A stretch of DNA of 64,000 nt, from contig NZ_CP034900.1 in the NCBI RefSeq assembly GCF_005082365.1, positions 310,001 to 374,000 on the forward strand, in the 5' to 3' direction. Below are positions 18,845 to 30,218 of this stretch, in pieces (the stretch's first letter is position 1; every line of letters starts with the position of its first letter). The stretch comes from Buchnera aphidicola (Artemisaphis artemisicola). Lineage in GTDB: Bacteria > Pseudomonadota > Gammaproteobacteria > Enterobacterales > Enterobacteriaceae. The translations under genes and the position numbers were made by a program. The notes below the pieces were generated by a model. That model searched no databases, was not told where the DNA came from, and worked only from the letters and a program-made list of their open reading frames with translations.

Positions 18845-19591
18845 ATGAATAATTTTTTTTTAGAAAATATTCTTAATAAGAAATTATTATCTTGTACATA
18901 TAAAGATATAGTTCCTAATGGTTTACAAATAGAAGGAAAATCAACAGTAAAAAAAATTATTACAGGAGTTACTGCTTGTCAAGATTTATTAGATCAAGCA
19001 GTATTATATAACGCTGATGCAATAATAGTTCATCATGGTTATTTTTGGAAAAATGAATCGAAATATATACACAATATGCAAAGAAAAAGATTAAAAACTA
19101 TATTGTCTAATAACATTAATTTATACAGTTGGCATTTACCTTTAGATATCCATCCTGAATTAGGTAATAATGCACAAATCGCTAAAAAATTAAATATTTG
19201 CATTCAAAAAAACATCATAACACCTTATGTATTTTGGGGAAATTTTAAAAAAAAAATAACAGGATTTCAATTATCAAAAATAATTGAAGAAAAATTTAAA
19301 AAACATCCTATACATATATCTAAAAATGCTCCAAATTATATTAATCATATTGCTTGGTGTAGCGGAAGAGGACAAGGTTTTATTAAAGACGCTTATAAAT
19401 TTGGAATAGATGCTTTTTTAACAGGTGAAATTTCAGAAGAAACTACTCATATTGCCCAAGAACTAGGTCTACATTTTTTTGCTTTAGGGCATCACGCTAC
19501 TGAAAAAGATGGCATCAAAGCGCTAGGAAAATGGTTAGTTAAAAAGCATGATTTAGATGTTAATTTTATTGATATTTATAATCCTGCATAA
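18845..19591 (+). CDS. ybgI: NIF3-family metal-binding protein YbgI
   Basis: Conserved NIF3/DUF34 family protein of 248 residues (E. coli 247), thought to bind two metal ions; the biochemical role is not settled. Metal-ligand type motifs are visible: VHHGYFWKNES near 60, SWHLPLDIHPELGNN near 96, and the C-terminal FALGHHATEKDGIKALGKW near 218. It starts 11 bases after phrB, the same pair as in E. coli (phrB-ybgI), which suggests co-transcription. Confidence 0.95.
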   Translation: MNNFFLENILNKKLLSCTYKDIVPNGLQIEGKSTVKKIITGVTACQDLLDQAVLYNADAIIVHHGYFWKNESKYIHNMQRKRLKTILSNNINLYSWHLPLDIHPELGNNAQIAKKLNICIQKNIITPYVFWGNFKKKITGFQLSKIIEEKFKKHPIHISKNAPNYINHIAWCSGRGQGFIKDAYKFGIDAFLTGEISEETTHIAQELGLHFFALGHHATEKDGIKALGKWLVKKHDLDVNFIDIYNPA

Positions 19592-19655
19592 TTTTAAATT
19601 ATAAATAACATTATTTATAAAAATTTAATTTAACAATTTTTTTAAAAAGAAAACA

Positions 19656-22379
19656 ATGAAAAAAAATACAATAGAATATTGGCTAGATTCATCTTGGTTA
19701 TCTGGAGCAAATCAAAACTATATAGAAAAAATATATAATAATTTTTTAATAAATCCTGAATCTGTTAATCATAAATGGCGTGAAAGATTCTTGGAAATAT
19801 CTAATAATCAAAAAAAATACTATGAAATAAATAGATTTTTACTTATAAATAAAATTAATTATCTTATTAATTCATTTCGTACAGTAGGTTATAAAAAATC
19901 TTTAATTGATCCTCTTCAACTAAAAAAGTATAAAGAAGTACAAAGTTTAAAACTTTCATATTATGATTTAACAAAAGAGGAAATAAATAAAAATATTAAT
20001 ATAAATTTTAAAAATTGTACTAATTTTAATATTAGTATTAAAAATTTATATAAAATATTATCTAAAAAATATTGTAGTTCTATTGGTTTTGAATATATGT
20101 ATATCGATAATAATTTAGAAAAAGACTGGATTTCAAATTATATAGAGTCTATTTTTAAGGAACATCAATTTGAAACAAAAGAAAAAATAAGTTTTTTAAA
20201 AAAAATAACTTATGCTGAAATTTTAGAACAATATCTTGGAAAAAAATTTCCTGGTGCAAAACGTTTTTCTTTAGAAGGAGCAGAAACATTAATACCTATT
20301 CTTCATGAAGTAATAAATTTTGCAAAAAAAAATAATATATCTGAAATAATATTAGGAATGGCCCATAGAGGTCGATTAAATGTACTTGTTAATGTTTTCA
20401 ATAAAAGTCCTCAAATTTTATTTGATGAATTTTCTGGTATTAATATTTCTAATGAAATTAGTGGCGATGTTAAATATCACATGGGAGGAATCGCAGAAAT
20501 ACAAAACAATAAAAAAATAAAAATAAAAATGGCATGCAATCCATCTCATTTAGAGATAATTACTCCAGTAATTGCAGGAATCACAAGAGCTTCTATTGAA
20601 AGAATGAACAATCTTGATTTTAAGATTTTACCTATTAGCATTCATGGAGATGCTTCTATTATTGGTCAAGGTGTAGTCCAAGAAATTTTGAATATGTCTC
20701 AAACACCAGGTTATAAAATAGGAGGAATTATTCATATTATTATTAATAATCAAATTGGATTTACAACTTCGGATCGCAAAAATCTTCGCTCTAGTGAATA
20801 TTGCACAGATATTGCTAAAACTATTCAGGCACCTATATTCCATGTTAATGCAGATGACGTAGAATCAACTATTTTTACTATCCGATTAGCTCTTAATTTT
20901 ATAAAAAAGTTTAAAAAAGATGTTTTTATAGATTTAGTTTGCTATAGACGTCATGGACATAATGAAGCAGATGAACCATCAGTTACACAACCTATAATGT
21001 ATCAAAAAATAAAAAATCATCCCACTGTAAGAGATATTTATTCTCGTTTATTAATATCTAAAAAATTAATAACATCTAAACAAAATATAGAAATTATTAA
21101 AAAATATTCTTATAAATTACAAACAGGTCAATATATTTTTTCAAGAAATAAAAAAATAAATTTTTTATATGAAAATAAAAATATTTCACTAGAAAAAAAA
21201 CAAAAAAAAAATATAATACCAAAAATTAATATTTCAGATTTAAAAGATTTAGCTTGTTTAATTAACACTATTCCTGATTCAATTAATACACATAATCGAG
21301 TTAAAAAAATTTATCAAGAAAGATTTAAAATGGCTCAAGGATTAAAATTATTTGATTGGGGTGCAGCTGAAACATTATCTTATGCTACTATTATAGATAA
21401 AGGATTCTCTTGTCGTATTTCTGGAGAGGATGTCAGTAGAGGAACTTTCTTTCATCGTCATGCTTTTATTCATGATCAAATTAGTGGTTTTACTTATGTG
21501 CCTTTAAATCACATAAAAATAAATCAAGGAAAATTTCAAATATGGGATTCTGTATTATCAGAAGAAGCAGTATTAGCTTTTGAATATGGATATTCTTTAT
21601 TTCCAAATAATGGATTAACTATTTGGGAAGCTCAATTTGGAGATTTTATTAATGGTGCTCAAATAGTTATTGATCAGTTTATAAGTTCTGGAGAACAAAA
21701 ATGGAATGTCAAAACTAATTTAGTTTTATTTTTACCTCATGGTTATGAAGGACAAGGACCTGAACATTCATCTGCTAGAATAGAAAGATTTCTTCAACTT
21801 TGTTCAGAAAAAAATATGAAAATATGCATACCAACTACATCATCACAAATATTTCATATTTTAAGAAAACATGTGTTTAATAATATTTATAAACCATTAA
21901 TTATTTTTACTCCTAAATCTCTTTTAAGAAATCCAATGGCTGGTTCTTCTTTAAACAGTTTAGCAAATGGTAAATTTCAAAAAATAATAAATGAAATAGA
22001 TCCTGTTATAAAAAAAGAAATACGTCTTATTTTTTGTTCTGGTAAAATTTATTACGATTTATTAAAAAATCGCATCAAACATAATATTAATAATGTTGTT
22101 TTAATTCGAATTGAACAGTTGTATCCTTTTCCTAAAGATGAAATGTTACAAATACTAAAAAATTATTTTTATATAAAAGATTTTATATGGTGTCAAGAAG
22201 AACCTGCTAATCAAGGAGCATGGGTTTATATTAAAGATCATTTAATTAAAATACTGCCAAAAAATATTTTGCTAAAATATATTGGTCGTCGATCTTCTGC
22301 TTCACCTGCAGTAGGAAATTTTTCTATTCATAAAATACAACAAGATACAATAATTAAAAAAGCACTAAATATCAATTAA
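19656..22379 (+). CDS. sucA: 2-oxoglutarate dehydrogenase E1 component
   Basis: Thiamine-diphosphate-dependent E1 subunit of the 2-oxoglutarate dehydrogenase complex, 907 residues (E. coli 933). The ThDP and substrate region is intact: [13 protein letters not shown] near 232, GDVKYHMG near 270, [16 protein letters not shown] near 328 and the [13 protein letters not shown] block near 429. The C-terminal [12 protein letters not shown] motif is present. The middle region contains a ten-A run at 21202-21211 that stays in frame. sucB follows after 15 bases. The E3 subunit (lpd) is not in the window. Confidence 0.99.
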   Translation: MKKNTIEYWLDSSWLSGANQNYIEKIYNNFLINPESVNHKWRERFLEISNNQKKYYEINRFLLINKINYLINSFRTVGYKKSLIDPLQLKKYKEVQSLKLSYYDLTKEEINKNININFKNCTNFNISIKNLYKILSKKYCSSIGFEYMYIDNNLEKDWISNYIESIFKEHQFETKEKISFLKKITYAEILEQYLGKKFPGAKRFSLEGAETLIPILHEVINFAKKNNISEIILGMAHRGRLNVLVNVFNKSPQILFDEFSGINISNEISGDVKYHMGGIAEIQNNKKIKIKMACNPSHLEIITPVIAGITRASIERMNNLDFKILPISIHGDASIIGQGVVQEILNMSQTPGYKIGGIIHIIINNQIGFTTSDRKNLRSSEYCTDIAKTIQAPIFHVNADDVESTIFTIRLALNFIKKFKKDVFIDLVCYRRHGHNEADEPSVTQPIMYQKIKNHPTVRDIYSRLLISKKLITSKQNIEIIKKYSYKLQTGQYIFSRNKKINFLYENKNISLEKKQKKNIIPKINISDLKDLACLINTIPDSINTHNRVKKIYQERFKMAQGLKLFDWGAAETLSYATIIDKGFSCRISGEDVSRGTFFHRHAFIHDQISGFTYVPLNHIKINQGKFQIWDSVLSEEAVLAFEYGYSLFPNNGLTIWEAQFGDFINGAQIVIDQFISSGEQKWNVKTNLVLFLPHGYEGQGPEHSSARIERFLQLCSEKNMKICIPTTSSQIFHILRKHVFNNIYKPLIIFTPKSLLRNPMAGSSLNSLANGKFQKIINEIDPVIKKEIRLIFCSGKIYYDLLKNRIKHNINNVVLIRIEQLYPFPKDEMLQILKNYFYIKDFIWCQEEPANQGAWVYIKDHLIKILPKNILLKYIGRRSSASPAVGNFSIHKIQQDTIIKKALNIN

Positions 22380-22394
22380 ATAACAGGATAAGGA

Positions 22395-23621
22395 ATGAAA
22401 AAAACGAATATTCTTGTTCCAGATTTACCAGAATCTATTAGTGATGCAACAGTTGTAAAATGGCATAAAAAAATAGGAGAAAAAGTTTTTTTGAATGACA
22501 ACATAGTTGATATAGAAACAGATAAAGTCATGTTAGAAGTATCATCTCCTTGTAATGGAATATTACAAAGTATTTTTGAAGAAGAAGGGAAAATTGTTAA
22601 ACCCCAGCAAACACTAGGTCAAATAAATAATATAGAAGTGATTCATAATAATATTTCTAATAACTTTATAGATGAATATAAACAAAATTCTTCAAATAGA
22701 GAGAATCAATTATCTATAGATAATAAATTTTTTACTCAAGAAAATAAAAAATATTTAACTCCATCTATAAGAAGATTAATAAAAATACAAAAAATTAAAA
22801 AAAATGATGTAAATCAAAAAATAGAAATAGAAAATAAAATAAATAATACTGAGATAATACAAAATATTCCACAAAAATTAAATAAAATTATTCAAAAAAA
22901 TGATTATACATTTGAAAAAAATAAATTTGAAAATCGAGTAAAAATGACTCGATTGAGACAAAAAATTGCAGAAAGATTGTTAGATAGCAAAAATAACACA
23001 GCTATGCTTACCACATTTAATGAAGTTAATATGAAACCAATTATACTTTTAAGAAAAAAATATGGTGAAAGTTTTGAGAAAAAATATGGCATTCGAATTG
23101 GATTTATGTCTTTTTTTGTAAAAGCTGTAATACAAGCATTAAAACAATTTCCACAAATAAATGCTTCTATAGATAATACAGATATAGTTTTTTATAAAAA
23201 TTTTGATATAAGTATTGCAATTTCAACACCAAGAGGGCTGATAACACCAGTACTGAGAAATGCTGATAATATGTCGATGTCAGAAATAGAAAAAAAAATA
23301 AAAGAATTTTCTGTTAAAGGACTTCAAAATAAAATTGATATAAAAGAACTAATCGGAGGTAATTTTACTATTACTAATGGCGGTGTTTTTGGATCTTTAA
23401 TGTCTACACCTATTATAAATCCTCCTCAAACCGCTATATTAGGAATGCATATTATTCAAGAACGTGCAATAGTAGTAAAAAGAAAAATTAAAATACTTCC
23501 AATGATGTATTTAGCATTGTCTTATGATCACCGTTTAATTGATGGAAAAGAATCAGTGAGTTTTTTAGTAACTATAAAAAATATATTAGAAGATTTTACT
23601 CGAATTTTAATTGATATTTAA
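22395..23621 (+). CDS. sucB: dihydrolipoamide succinyltransferase, E2 of 2-oxoglutarate dehydrogenase
   Basis: E2 core of the 2-oxoglutarate dehydrogenase complex, 408 residues (E. coli 405). Domains in order: lipoyl domain with the modified lysine in [11 protein letters not shown] (about 44), a polar linker, the E1/E3-binding domain ([19 protein letters not shown], about 116), and the catalytic domain ending with [12 protein letters not shown], where the histidine and aspartate are catalytic. The linker is rich in Asn, Ile and Lys instead of Ala and Pro, as expected at this base composition. A GGATAAGGA leader precedes the ATG. Confidence 0.99.
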   Translation: MKKTNILVPDLPESISDATVVKWHKKIGEKVFLNDNIVDIETDKVMLEVSSPCNGILQSIFEEEGKIVKPQQTLGQINNIEVIHNNISNNFIDEYKQNSSNRENQLSIDNKFFTQENKKYLTPSIRRLIKIQKIKKNDVNQKIEIENKINNTEIIQNIPQKLNKIIQKNDYTFEKNKFENRVKMTRLRQKIAERLLDSKNNTAMLTTFNEVNMKPIILLRKKYGESFEKKYGIRIGFMSFFVKAVIQALKQFPQINASIDNTDIVFYKNFDISIAISTPRGLITPVLRNADNMSMSEIEKKIKEFSVKGLQNKIDIKELIGGNFTITNGGVFGSLMSTPIINPPQTAILGMHIIQERAIVVKRKIKILPMMYLALSYDHRLIDGKESVSFLVTIKNILEDFTRILIDI

Positions 23622-23785
23622 AATATATAATGTTTTTAATATTTGATTTTTATTTTTTAACAAAAAAACTAATTTAATTTTTTATAAAATACACTTTTTT
23701 AAAAAATCTAAAAAATTTACAAAAAATAATTTGATAATAAATATTACACGATAATAACTTTATATATAAAGATTAAAGGAAAAAT

Positions 23786-24481
23786 ATGGAAACTACTAAA
23801 CTAGTATTGATTAGACATGGTCAAAGTGAATGGAATAAATTAAATAAATTTACTGGTTGGCATGATATAAAATTATCTAAAAAAGGAAAAGATGAAGCAA
23901 AAGCTGCAGCGTTGCTTTTAAAAAAAGAAAAATTTTTTTTTAATTGTAGTTATACCTCTGTATTAAAAAGAGCTATTCATACTTTGCAAATTATTTTAGA
24001 CAAATTAAACCAATCTTGGTTGCCAATTGAAAAATCTTGGCGTTTAAATGAAAGACATTACGGAGAACTAGAAGGATTAAATAAAGATGAAGTTATAAAA
24101 CAATATGGAGAAGAAAAAGTTCTTTTATGGAGAAGAAGTTTTAATGTTAGTCCTCCCAAAATTAATATTAAAGATAATCGTTTTCCAGGACATGATAGAC
24201 GTTATGCTCATTTAAATATTAATGAAATTCCTTTAGGAGAAAGCTTAGAAACTACTTCTCATAGAGTTATGCCTTATTGGAATAAGATTATTTATCCTCA
24301 ATTAAAAAAACATAAAAAAATACTTATTGTTGCACATGGAAATTCTTTACGAGCTTTAATGCAATATTTAAATAAAATAGATAATAACGATATTATAGAA
24401 TTAAATATTCCAACTGCCAAACCAATTATTATAGATTTTGATAAAAATAACAATGCTATTAAATGGCACTATCTAAAATAA
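23786..24481 (+). CDS. gpmA: 2,3-bisphosphoglycerate-dependent phosphoglycerate mutase, short C-terminus
   Basis: Glycolytic mutase interconverting 3- and 2-phosphoglycerate. The catalytic phospho-histidine is in [10 protein letters not shown] (about residue 11), with [12 protein letters not shown] near 89 and the second histidine in [13 protein letters not shown] near 184. The protein has 231 residues against 250 in E. coli: it ends right after IKWHYLK and lacks the roughly 19-residue mobile tail that closes over the active site. An AAAGGAAAAAT ribosome-binding site precedes the ATG. Confidence 0.98.
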   Translation: METTKLVLIRHGQSEWNKLNKFTGWHDIKLSKKGKDEAKAAALLLKKEKFFFNCSYTSVLKRAIHTLQIILDKLNQSWLPIEKSWRLNERHYGELEGLNKDEVIKQYGEEKVLLWRRSFNVSPPKINIKDNRFPGHDRRYAHLNINEIPLGESLETTSHRVMPYWNKIIYPQLKKHKKILIVAHGNSLRALMQYLNKIDNNDIIELNIPTAKPIIIDFDKNNNAIKWHYLK

Positions 24482-24615
24482 TTTTTTAAAAAATATTTTT
24501 CGTTTTTATAATCCTCTAAACTTCAATGCTAAATTTATATAGTTAAATATAGAATTATATTCTATAAAAGATTATTAATAATAAGTGAATAAAATTCAAA
24601 AAGTCAGAGGTTTTA

Positions 24616-25578
24616 GTGATTAAAAAAATTGGAGTCTTAACTAGTGGTGGGGATGCTCCAGGGATGAATGCAGCAATTAGAGGAGTTGTTAGAACAGCCT
24701 TAAGTGAAAAACTAGAAGTATTTGGTATTTATGATGGATATCTAGGTTTATATGAAAACCGAATGGTAAATTTAGATAGATACAGTGTATCTGATATGAT
24801 TAATAAAGGTGGAACTTTTTTAGGATCAGCTAGATTTTCTGGTTTTCATAATAACGTAATACGTTCTATTGCAGTAAAAAATTTAAAGAAAAGAAAAATA
24901 GATGCTCTTGTTATTATTGGAGGAGACGGTTCTTATATAGGAGCCCAAAAATTAACAGAAATGGGTGTTCCATGCATCAGCATTCCTGGCACTATAGATA
25001 ATGATGTTGCAGGTACTGATTATACAATAGGTTATTTTACAGCCTTGCAAACAGTTGTAGAAGCCATTGATAGATTACGAGATACTTCTTCTTCTCATCA
25101 ACGTATTTCTATAGTAGAAGTAATGGGAAGATATTGTGGTGATTTAACGTTAGCTGCAGCTATTGCTGGAGGATGTGAATTTATTGTACTACCAGAAATT
25201 CATTATACTAAAGAAGAATTAGTTATTGAAATACAAGCAGGTATTGCTAAAGGGAAAAAACATGCTATCGTTGCAATAACAGAATATATTTGTGATGTAG
25301 AAAAATTAGCACAATATATTGAAAAAAAAACATATAGAGAAACAAGAGCAACTATTCTTGGTCATATTCAAAGAGGAGGTCCTCCAGTAGTATACGATCG
25401 CATATTAGCTTCAAGAATGGGTGCATATTCAGTAGAACTATTAATTAAAGGTTATGCAGGAAAATGTGTTGGAGTTCAAAATGAGCAAATGGTTTTCAAT
25501 GATATAAAAAATGCATTAAAAAACATGAAGCGTCCTTTCAAAAAAGATTGGTTAATTACTGCTAAAAAGTTATACTAA
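24616..25578 (+). CDS. pfkA: 6-phosphofructokinase I
   Basis: ATP-dependent phosphorylation of fructose 6-phosphate, 320 residues, the same as E. coli PfkA. It starts with GTG behind an AGAGGTTTTA ribosome-binding site. The ATP loop is [15 protein letters not shown], followed by GGDGSYIGA near 102. The catalytic aspartate is in [16 protein letters not shown] (about 127), and the substrate block [11 protein letters not shown] is near 167. A GC-rich hairpin follows the stop codon. Confidence 0.99.
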   Translation: MIKKIGVLTSGGDAPGMNAAIRGVVRTALSEKLEVFGIYDGYLGLYENRMVNLDRYSVSDMINKGGTFLGSARFSGFHNNVIRSIAVKNLKKRKIDALVIIGGDGSYIGAQKLTEMGVPCISIPGTIDNDVAGTDYTIGYFTALQTVVEAIDRLRDTSSSHQRISIVEVMGRYCGDLTLAAAIAGGCEFIVLPEIHYTKEELVIEIQAGIAKGKKHAIVAITEYICDVEKLAQYIEKKTYRETRATILGHIQRGGPPVVYDRILASRMGAYSVELLIKGYAGKCVGVQNEQMVFNDIKNALKNMKRPFKKDWLITAKKLY

Positions 25579-25583
25579 TTATG

Positions 25584-25616
25584 AAATTAGTGCCGGTATT
25601 TCCGGCGCTCTAATTT
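25584..25616 (+). terminator. hairpin after pfkA
   Basis: The arms AAATTAGTGCCGG (25584-25596) and CCGGCGCTCTAATTT (25602-25616) pair around a 5-base loop, with a small internal bulge. It starts five bases after the pfkA stop and is one of the GC-richest spots in the window. There is no uninterrupted T run after it, so termination could be partial, with read-through into glpF. Confidence 0.65.
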
Positions 25617-25663
25617 ACTAAAATTATTTTATTTTCAAATAAAACCATATAGGTTTTTCAAAA

Positions 25664-26479
25664 ATGACAATTTTTAGAAAAAAAAATATCATACAGCAAT
25701 GTTTTTTTGAGTTTTTTGGAACAGGTCTGATAGTGTTTTTTGGAATAGGATGTTTAGCTGCTTCAAAATTAACAAATGTTAGCTTTAGTCAGTTTGAAAT
25801 AAGTTGTATTTGGGGATTAGCAGTATCTATATCAATTTATTTCAGTTCTTCAATATCTGGAGCTCATTTAAATCCGGCTATTACTATTTTTTTTTGGTTG
25901 TCTTCTAAAATTAATAAAAAAAAAGTTTTACCGTATATTTTCTCTCAAATTTTTGGAGCTTTTTTTTTTACAACATTAATTTACTTTCTTTATTATGATT
26001 TATTCATTTTATTTAAAAATAAAAATAATATTATTATAGGAACTCAAGAAAGTCTTAATTTAGCCTCTATTTTTTGTGTTTATCCTAATTATAAAAATAG
26101 CTTTATTTATGATATTCTTGTCGAAATTTTTTCTACTGCTTTCTTTATGATTATTCTTTTAGAATTTAATAATAAAAAAAATATTTTTTTTTTATATCAC
26201 AACTCTATACTACCTATTTTAATCGGAATATTAGTTTGCATGATTAATCTAGTTATTACTCCATTGAATAATATAAGTTTAAATCCAGCTCGTGATTTAG
26301 GTCCTAAAATACTTTTAAGTCTAACTGGATGGGGTTTTTTTGCTTTTAGTGGAGGAAATAGTAATTTTTTATATTGTATTATCCCTATAATAGGACCTAT
26401 TCTAGGAACTAATTTAGGAGGTTGGATCTATAATAAAGTTATAATAAATAATTATCAAAAAAAAAATAATTTTTTATGA
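25664..26479 (+). CDS. glpF: glycerol facilitator-like aquaporin with altered pore residues
   Basis: Inner-membrane channel of the MIP family, 271 residues, six membrane segments and two half-helices. Both NPA motifs are intact (GAHLNPAIT, about 67-75; SLNPARDLGPK, about 205-215). Aligning with E. coli GlpF, the selectivity filter W48-G191-F200-R206 becomes W50-N195-I204-R210. Two of the four filter residues differ, so the substrate may not be plain glycerol. There is no glpK nearby. The 3' end overlaps convergent tpiA by six bases. Confidence 0.93.
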   Translation: MTIFRKKNIIQQCFFEFFGTGLIVFFGIGCLAASKLTNVSFSQFEISCIWGLAVSISIYFSSSISGAHLNPAITIFFWLSSKINKKKVLPYIFSQIFGAFFFTTLIYFLYYDLFILFKNKNNIIIGTQESLNLASIFCVYPNYKNSFIYDILVEIFSTAFFMIILLEFNNKKNIFFLYHNSILPILIGILVCMINLVITPLNNISLNPARDLGPKILLSLTGWGFFAFSGGNSNFLYCIIPIIGPILGTNLGGWIYNKVIINNYQKKNNFL

Positions 26480-27247
26480 AAAAATCATATTTTCAGATAT
26501 ATTTATAATATTAAAAAATTGTTTTGCGTCTAAAGATGCATTTCCAATTAATAAGCCGTCTATATCTGGTTGCTTTAAAAAATCTTTAGAATTATATTGA
26601 TTAATTGATCCACCATATTGAACAATTATGTCTTTTATATTAATAGGATCATGTTTTTTAATATATTCTTTGATAAATATATGTATTAATTGTACATCTT
26701 TAGGATGAGCTGATAATCCAGTACCAATAGCCCAAATAGGTTCATATGCAATAACTGTGTTTCTAAAAGCTAATTGTCCTGAATTTTTAAATATAGAATC
26801 TAATTGTTTTTCAATAACCTTTTTTGTTTGACCATTCTTTTTTTCTTCAGCTGTTTCACCTATACACAAGATAGGTATTAAATTTAGTTCTTTAATTAAA
26901 TTAAATTTTTTTGCAATTAAATCGTTAGTTTCATAATGAAATAAACGTCTTTCAGAATGTCCAATAATAATATATTTTACTCCTATATCTTTTAACATTA
27001 AAATAGACGTTTCTCCGGTAAAAGCTCCTTTAAGATTAAGATCTACATTTTGTGAGCCAAGAAAAATATTATTAATATTACTAATAATTTGTCTTACGCG
27101 TTCTAAATAAACATTAGGAGGACAAATGACAATGGTATTTTTCTTTACATAATTAGAAAAATACAATTTTAAATATTCAAAAAAACTAGAAATCATTGTA
27201 ATATTTCCGTTCAATTTCCAATTTGCAACAATTAAAAATTTTTTCAT
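26474..27247 (-). CDS. tpiA: triosephosphate isomerase
   Basis: Glycolytic isomerase, 257 residues (E. coli 255). Catalytic residues are in place: K11 in VANWKLNG, H97 in IIIGHSERR and E169 in VIAYEPIWAIGTG; the phosphate loop YGGSIN and the GLLIGNASLDAKQF tail follow. A clear AAGGTGA ribosome-binding site precedes the ATG. Its stop codon lies inside the last codons of glpF on the other strand, leaving no room for a terminator. Confidence 0.99.
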   Translation of the reverse strand: MKKFLIVANWKLNGNITMISSFFEYLKLYFSNYVKKNTIVICPPNVYLERVRQIISNINNIFLGSQNVDLNLKGAFTGETSILMLKDIGVKYIIIGHSERRLFHYETNDLIAKKFNLIKELNLIPILCIGETAEEKKNGQTKKVIEKQLDSIFKNSGQLAFRNTVIAYEPIWAIGTGLSAHPKDVQLIHIFIKEYIKKHDPINIKDIIVQYGGSINQYNSKDFLKQPDIDGLLIGNASLDAKQFFNIINISENMIFS

Positions 27248-27273
27248 TACTTCACCTTAATATTTTTAAAGAA

Positions 27274-27321
27274 TAGAAACTAAGCTTTTTTATAAAAAAT
27301 TATATATAAACTTAGTTTCTA
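27274..27321 (-). terminator. long-loop hairpin between ihfB and tpiA
   Basis: TAGAAACTAAG (27274-27284) and CTTAGTTTCTA (27311-27321) are perfect 11-base inverted arms. The 26-base loop contains its own TTTTTT/AAAAAA pairing. It lies just after the ihfB stop on the minus strand and upstream of tpiA, so it may end the rpsA-ihfB transcript. Confidence 0.55.
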
Positions 27322-27346
27322 CTTATAAAAAGAACATTACAATATA

Positions 27347-27631
27347 CTATTTATATGTATTTGTTCGATTTCGTAATTGTTTTCCTGGTTTAAAATAAGG
27401 AACATATTTTTCATTTAATTGTACCTTTCTTCCAGTTTTTGGATTACGTCCAATACGAGAAGAACGATAATGCAAAGAAAAACTGCCAAAGCCTCGAATT
27501 TCGATTCTTTTTCCTTGTACTAATGAAATGGTTATATGTTCTAAAAGTTCTTTTATAGCACGTGCTATAATCTTATTTGATATGTGAATGTTTTTTTCAG
27601 CAATTCTTTCGAATAATTCTGATTTTGTCAT
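27347..27631 (-). CDS. ihfB: integration host factor beta subunit
   Basis: DNA-bending HU/IHF family protein of 94 residues, the E. coli IhfB length. The family signature [18 protein letters not shown] is at about 46-63, including the DNA-intercalating GRNPKTG arm. An AGAGGAT ribosome-binding site supports the start. It sits directly downstream of rpsA on the same strand as in E. coli. IhfA, its partner, is not in the window. Confidence 0.98.
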   Translation of the reverse strand: MTKSELFERIAEKNIHISNKIIARAIKELLEHITISLVQGKRIEIRGFGSFSLHYRSSRIGRNPKTGRKVQLNEKYVPYFKPGKQLRNRTNTYK

Positions 27632-27724
27632 AAATCCTCTATAATATATATCTTAAAAATTTAGAAATTTACATATTGTAAAAAATAAAATTCTAAGCGA
27701 ATCATATATGATTTAATAAAGTAA

Positions 27725-29401
27725 TTATTCAGTATTTTTAGCGGCTTTAAATGCTTCTTTCATAACATTAGAAAAAGAATCATCATTAATTTTATTGTTA
27801 GATGCGAGAATCAAATCTTTTTGTTCATGTTCTTCTAATACATGAACGACGAGATAAATTATTCGATTTTTTCGATCAAAACTAAATAATTTAACTAAAA
27901 TTTTTTCTTCATTTTTAAACTTCTTAATTATTTCTTCATGGTGTACACTTGAAATATCAGATAATTTTATAATTCCTTCTATGCCTTCTTCTAATTTTAT
28001 TACTACATATTTTTTATCAATAGACTTAATTTGTCCACTAATAATTCCGCCTTTTTTATGATTTGCAATGTATATATTAAACGGATCTTCTTCTAATTGT
28101 TTAATTCCTAAAGATATACGTTCTCTTTCTGCATCTACTTGCAGAACTACGGCAGATATTTCATCGCCTTTTTTATATTTTTTAACTGCTTCTTCTCCAT
28201 TTAATTTCCAAGAAATATCAGATAAATGAACTAATCCATCAATACCTCCATCTAGACCGATAAAAATACCAAAATCTGTAATAGATTTTATTTTTCCAAC
28301 AACATGTATTCCTTTTTTATGTGTTTCAGAAAATTCTTTCCATGGATTGGTTTTGCATTGTTTCAGACCAAGAGAAATGCGACGACGCTCTTCATCAATA
28401 TCTAAAACCATTACTTCTACTTGATCATTCACTACCACTACTTTTGAAGGATGAATATTTTTATTAGTCCAATCCATTTCTGATACGTGAACAAGACCTT
28501 CTACTCCTTCTTCAATTTCTACAAAACAACCATAATCTGTTAAGTTAGTTACGCGTCCTATTAATTTAGTTCCTTCTGGATAACGCTTAGAAATAGCTAT
28601 CCATGGATCTTCACCTAATTGTTTTAATCCTAATGATACGCGTGTTCTTTCTCTATCAAATTTTAAAATTTTAATATTAATTTCATCACCTACATTAACT
28701 ATTTCACTAGGATGTTTAACTCTTTTCCAAGCCATATCAGTAATATGTAATAATCCGTCTACTCCTCCTAAATCGATAAAAGCTCCATAATCTGTTAAAT
28801 TTTTTACAATTCCTTTAATATGCATGCCTTCATGTAAATTTTCTAATAATTGATCACGTTCAGCACTATTTTCTGATTCAATAACAGCTCGACGTGAAAC
28901 AACGACATTATTACGTTTTTGATCTAATTTAATTACTTTAAATTCTAATTCTTTCCCTTCAAGATGCATCGTATCTCGAACCGGACGAATATCTACTAAA
29001 GAACCTGGTAAAAATGCACGTATATTATTTAATTCAACGGTAAAACCTCCTTTAACTTTACCGTTGATAACACCAATAACTGTTTCTAATTTTTCATGAG
29101 CTTGTTCTAATATTAACCATGCTTCGTGACGTTTTGCCTTTTCACGAGATAAAAGTGTTTCGCCAAATCCATCTTCAACAGCATCTAAAGCCACATCAAT
29201 TTGATCTCCTACATTAATATCTAACAATCCTTGAGAATTCTTGAATTGTTCAGTAGGAATTGCAGATTCAGATTTTAAGCCTGCATCAACTAAAACTATA
29301 TCTTTTTCTATAGAAATAATTGTACCGCGAATAATTGAACCTGGACGAGTTTTAATTTCTTTTAGTGATTCTTCAAATAATTGTGCAAAAGATTCATTCA
29401 T
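27725..29401 (-). CDS. rpsA: 30S ribosomal protein S1
   Basis: The mRNA-binding protein of the small subunit, 558 residues (E. coli 557), with six S1 RNA-binding repeats. Repeats 3-5 are clearest (each with a GxVxxLTDYGxFxE-like start, for example [17 protein letters not shown] near 199 and [18 protein letters not shown] near 283). It encodes one of the most conserved proteins here and its base composition is less AT-rich. No Shine-Dalgarno sequence precedes the ATG at 29401, a feature also known for E. coli rpsA. cmk lies upstream and ihfB downstream, as in E. coli. Confidence 0.99.
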   Translation of the reverse strand: MNESFAQLFEESLKEIKTRPGSIIRGTIISIEKDIVLVDAGLKSESAIPTEQFKNSQGLLDINVGDQIDVALDAVEDGFGETLLSREKAKRHEAWLILEQAHEKLETVIGVINGKVKGGFTVELNNIRAFLPGSLVDIRPVRDTMHLEGKELEFKVIKLDQKRNNVVVSRRAVIESENSAERDQLLENLHEGMHIKGIVKNLTDYGAFIDLGGVDGLLHITDMAWKRVKHPSEIVNVGDEINIKILKFDRERTRVSLGLKQLGEDPWIAISKRYPEGTKLIGRVTNLTDYGCFVEIEEGVEGLVHVSEMDWTNKNIHPSKVVVVNDQVEVMVLDIDEERRRISLGLKQCKTNPWKEFSETHKKGIHVVGKIKSITDFGIFIGLDGGIDGLVHLSDISWKLNGEEAVKKYKKGDEISAVVLQVDAERERISLGIKQLEEDPFNIYIANHKKGGIISGQIKSIDKKYVVIKLEEGIEGIIKLSDISSVHHEEIIKKFKNEEKILVKLFSFDRKNRIIYLVVHVLEEHEQKDLILASNNKINDDSFSNVMKEAFKAAKNTE

Positions 29402-29519
29402 ATTAATAATATTAGAAATTTTTATTTAATGTTCATTATAACTTCGTGTTAAAATGATCTTGTTTGATATATCTTATAATAATCCTTATTAAAGAGTATA
29501 GTTTTAAAAAATATTTTTT

Positions 29520-30176
29520 TTAATCATGCTTTATTTTTTTAATAACATATTTAATAATATTCTTAGTTGTTTCTGATAAACTCATATGAGTGGAATCTAA
29601 TATTATAGCATTTTTTGGTATGCATAAAGGAGAAATTAAGCGATTTTGATCTCGTTTGTCGCGATTTTTCATTTGACTGTATAATTCTTTAAAATTAACA
29701 TGCTTATTATGCTTATTTATTTCAGATATTCTTCTTTGCACACGTATTTTTAAATGAGCATTTAAAAAAAACTTTATTTTTGCATCTGGAAATACTACAC
29801 TACCCATATCACGTCCTTCTGCTATTAATCCAGGCATGCATCTTAGTAATCTTTGTTTTTCTAACAAAATATTTCTTATATTAGGATAAGTGGCTAGATG
29901 AGAAGAAAATTCACTAATTTTTTCAATATTGATTAATGAATGTAAACAATTAATCTTTTTTTTAATTGTTATAATGTCTAAATCTTTTATAAGAGAAATT
30001 ATACTTTTTTCAGTAAGAGAAATTTTATTATTTAATGCTAAGAACGCTACTAATCTATAAATTTTTCCTGATTCTAATAAAAACCAATTTAATCTGTCTG
30101 CTACTATTTTTGATATAGTGCTTTTTCCAACGCCACTAGGACCATCAATAGTAATAACAGGAACTTTATTTATCAT
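29520..30176 (-). CDS. cmk: cytidylate kinase
   Basis: Phosphorylates CMP and dCMP using ATP, 218 residues (E. coli 227). The P-loop GPSGVGKST is at residues 12-20, the CMP-binding region AEGRDMGSVVFPDAKIKFF is near 120, and the lid arginines appear in RDKRDQNR near 174. It belongs to the aroA-cmk-rpsA-ihfB cluster on the minus strand, a conserved enterobacterial order. Confidence 0.98.
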   Translation of the reverse strand: MINKVPVITIDGPSGVGKSTISKIVADRLNWFLLESGKIYRLVAFLALNNKISLTEKSIISLIKDLDIITIKKKINCLHSLINIEKISEFSSHLATYPNIRNILLEKQRLLRCMPGLIAEGRDMGSVVFPDAKIKFFLNAHLKIRVQRRISEINKHNKHVNFKELYSQMKNRDKRDQNRLISPLCIPKNAIILDSTHMSLSETTKNIIKYVIKKIKHD

Positions 30177-30218
30177 TTTTTATCATCTATAATTATAAAA
30201 TATTTTATTAATAAATTC

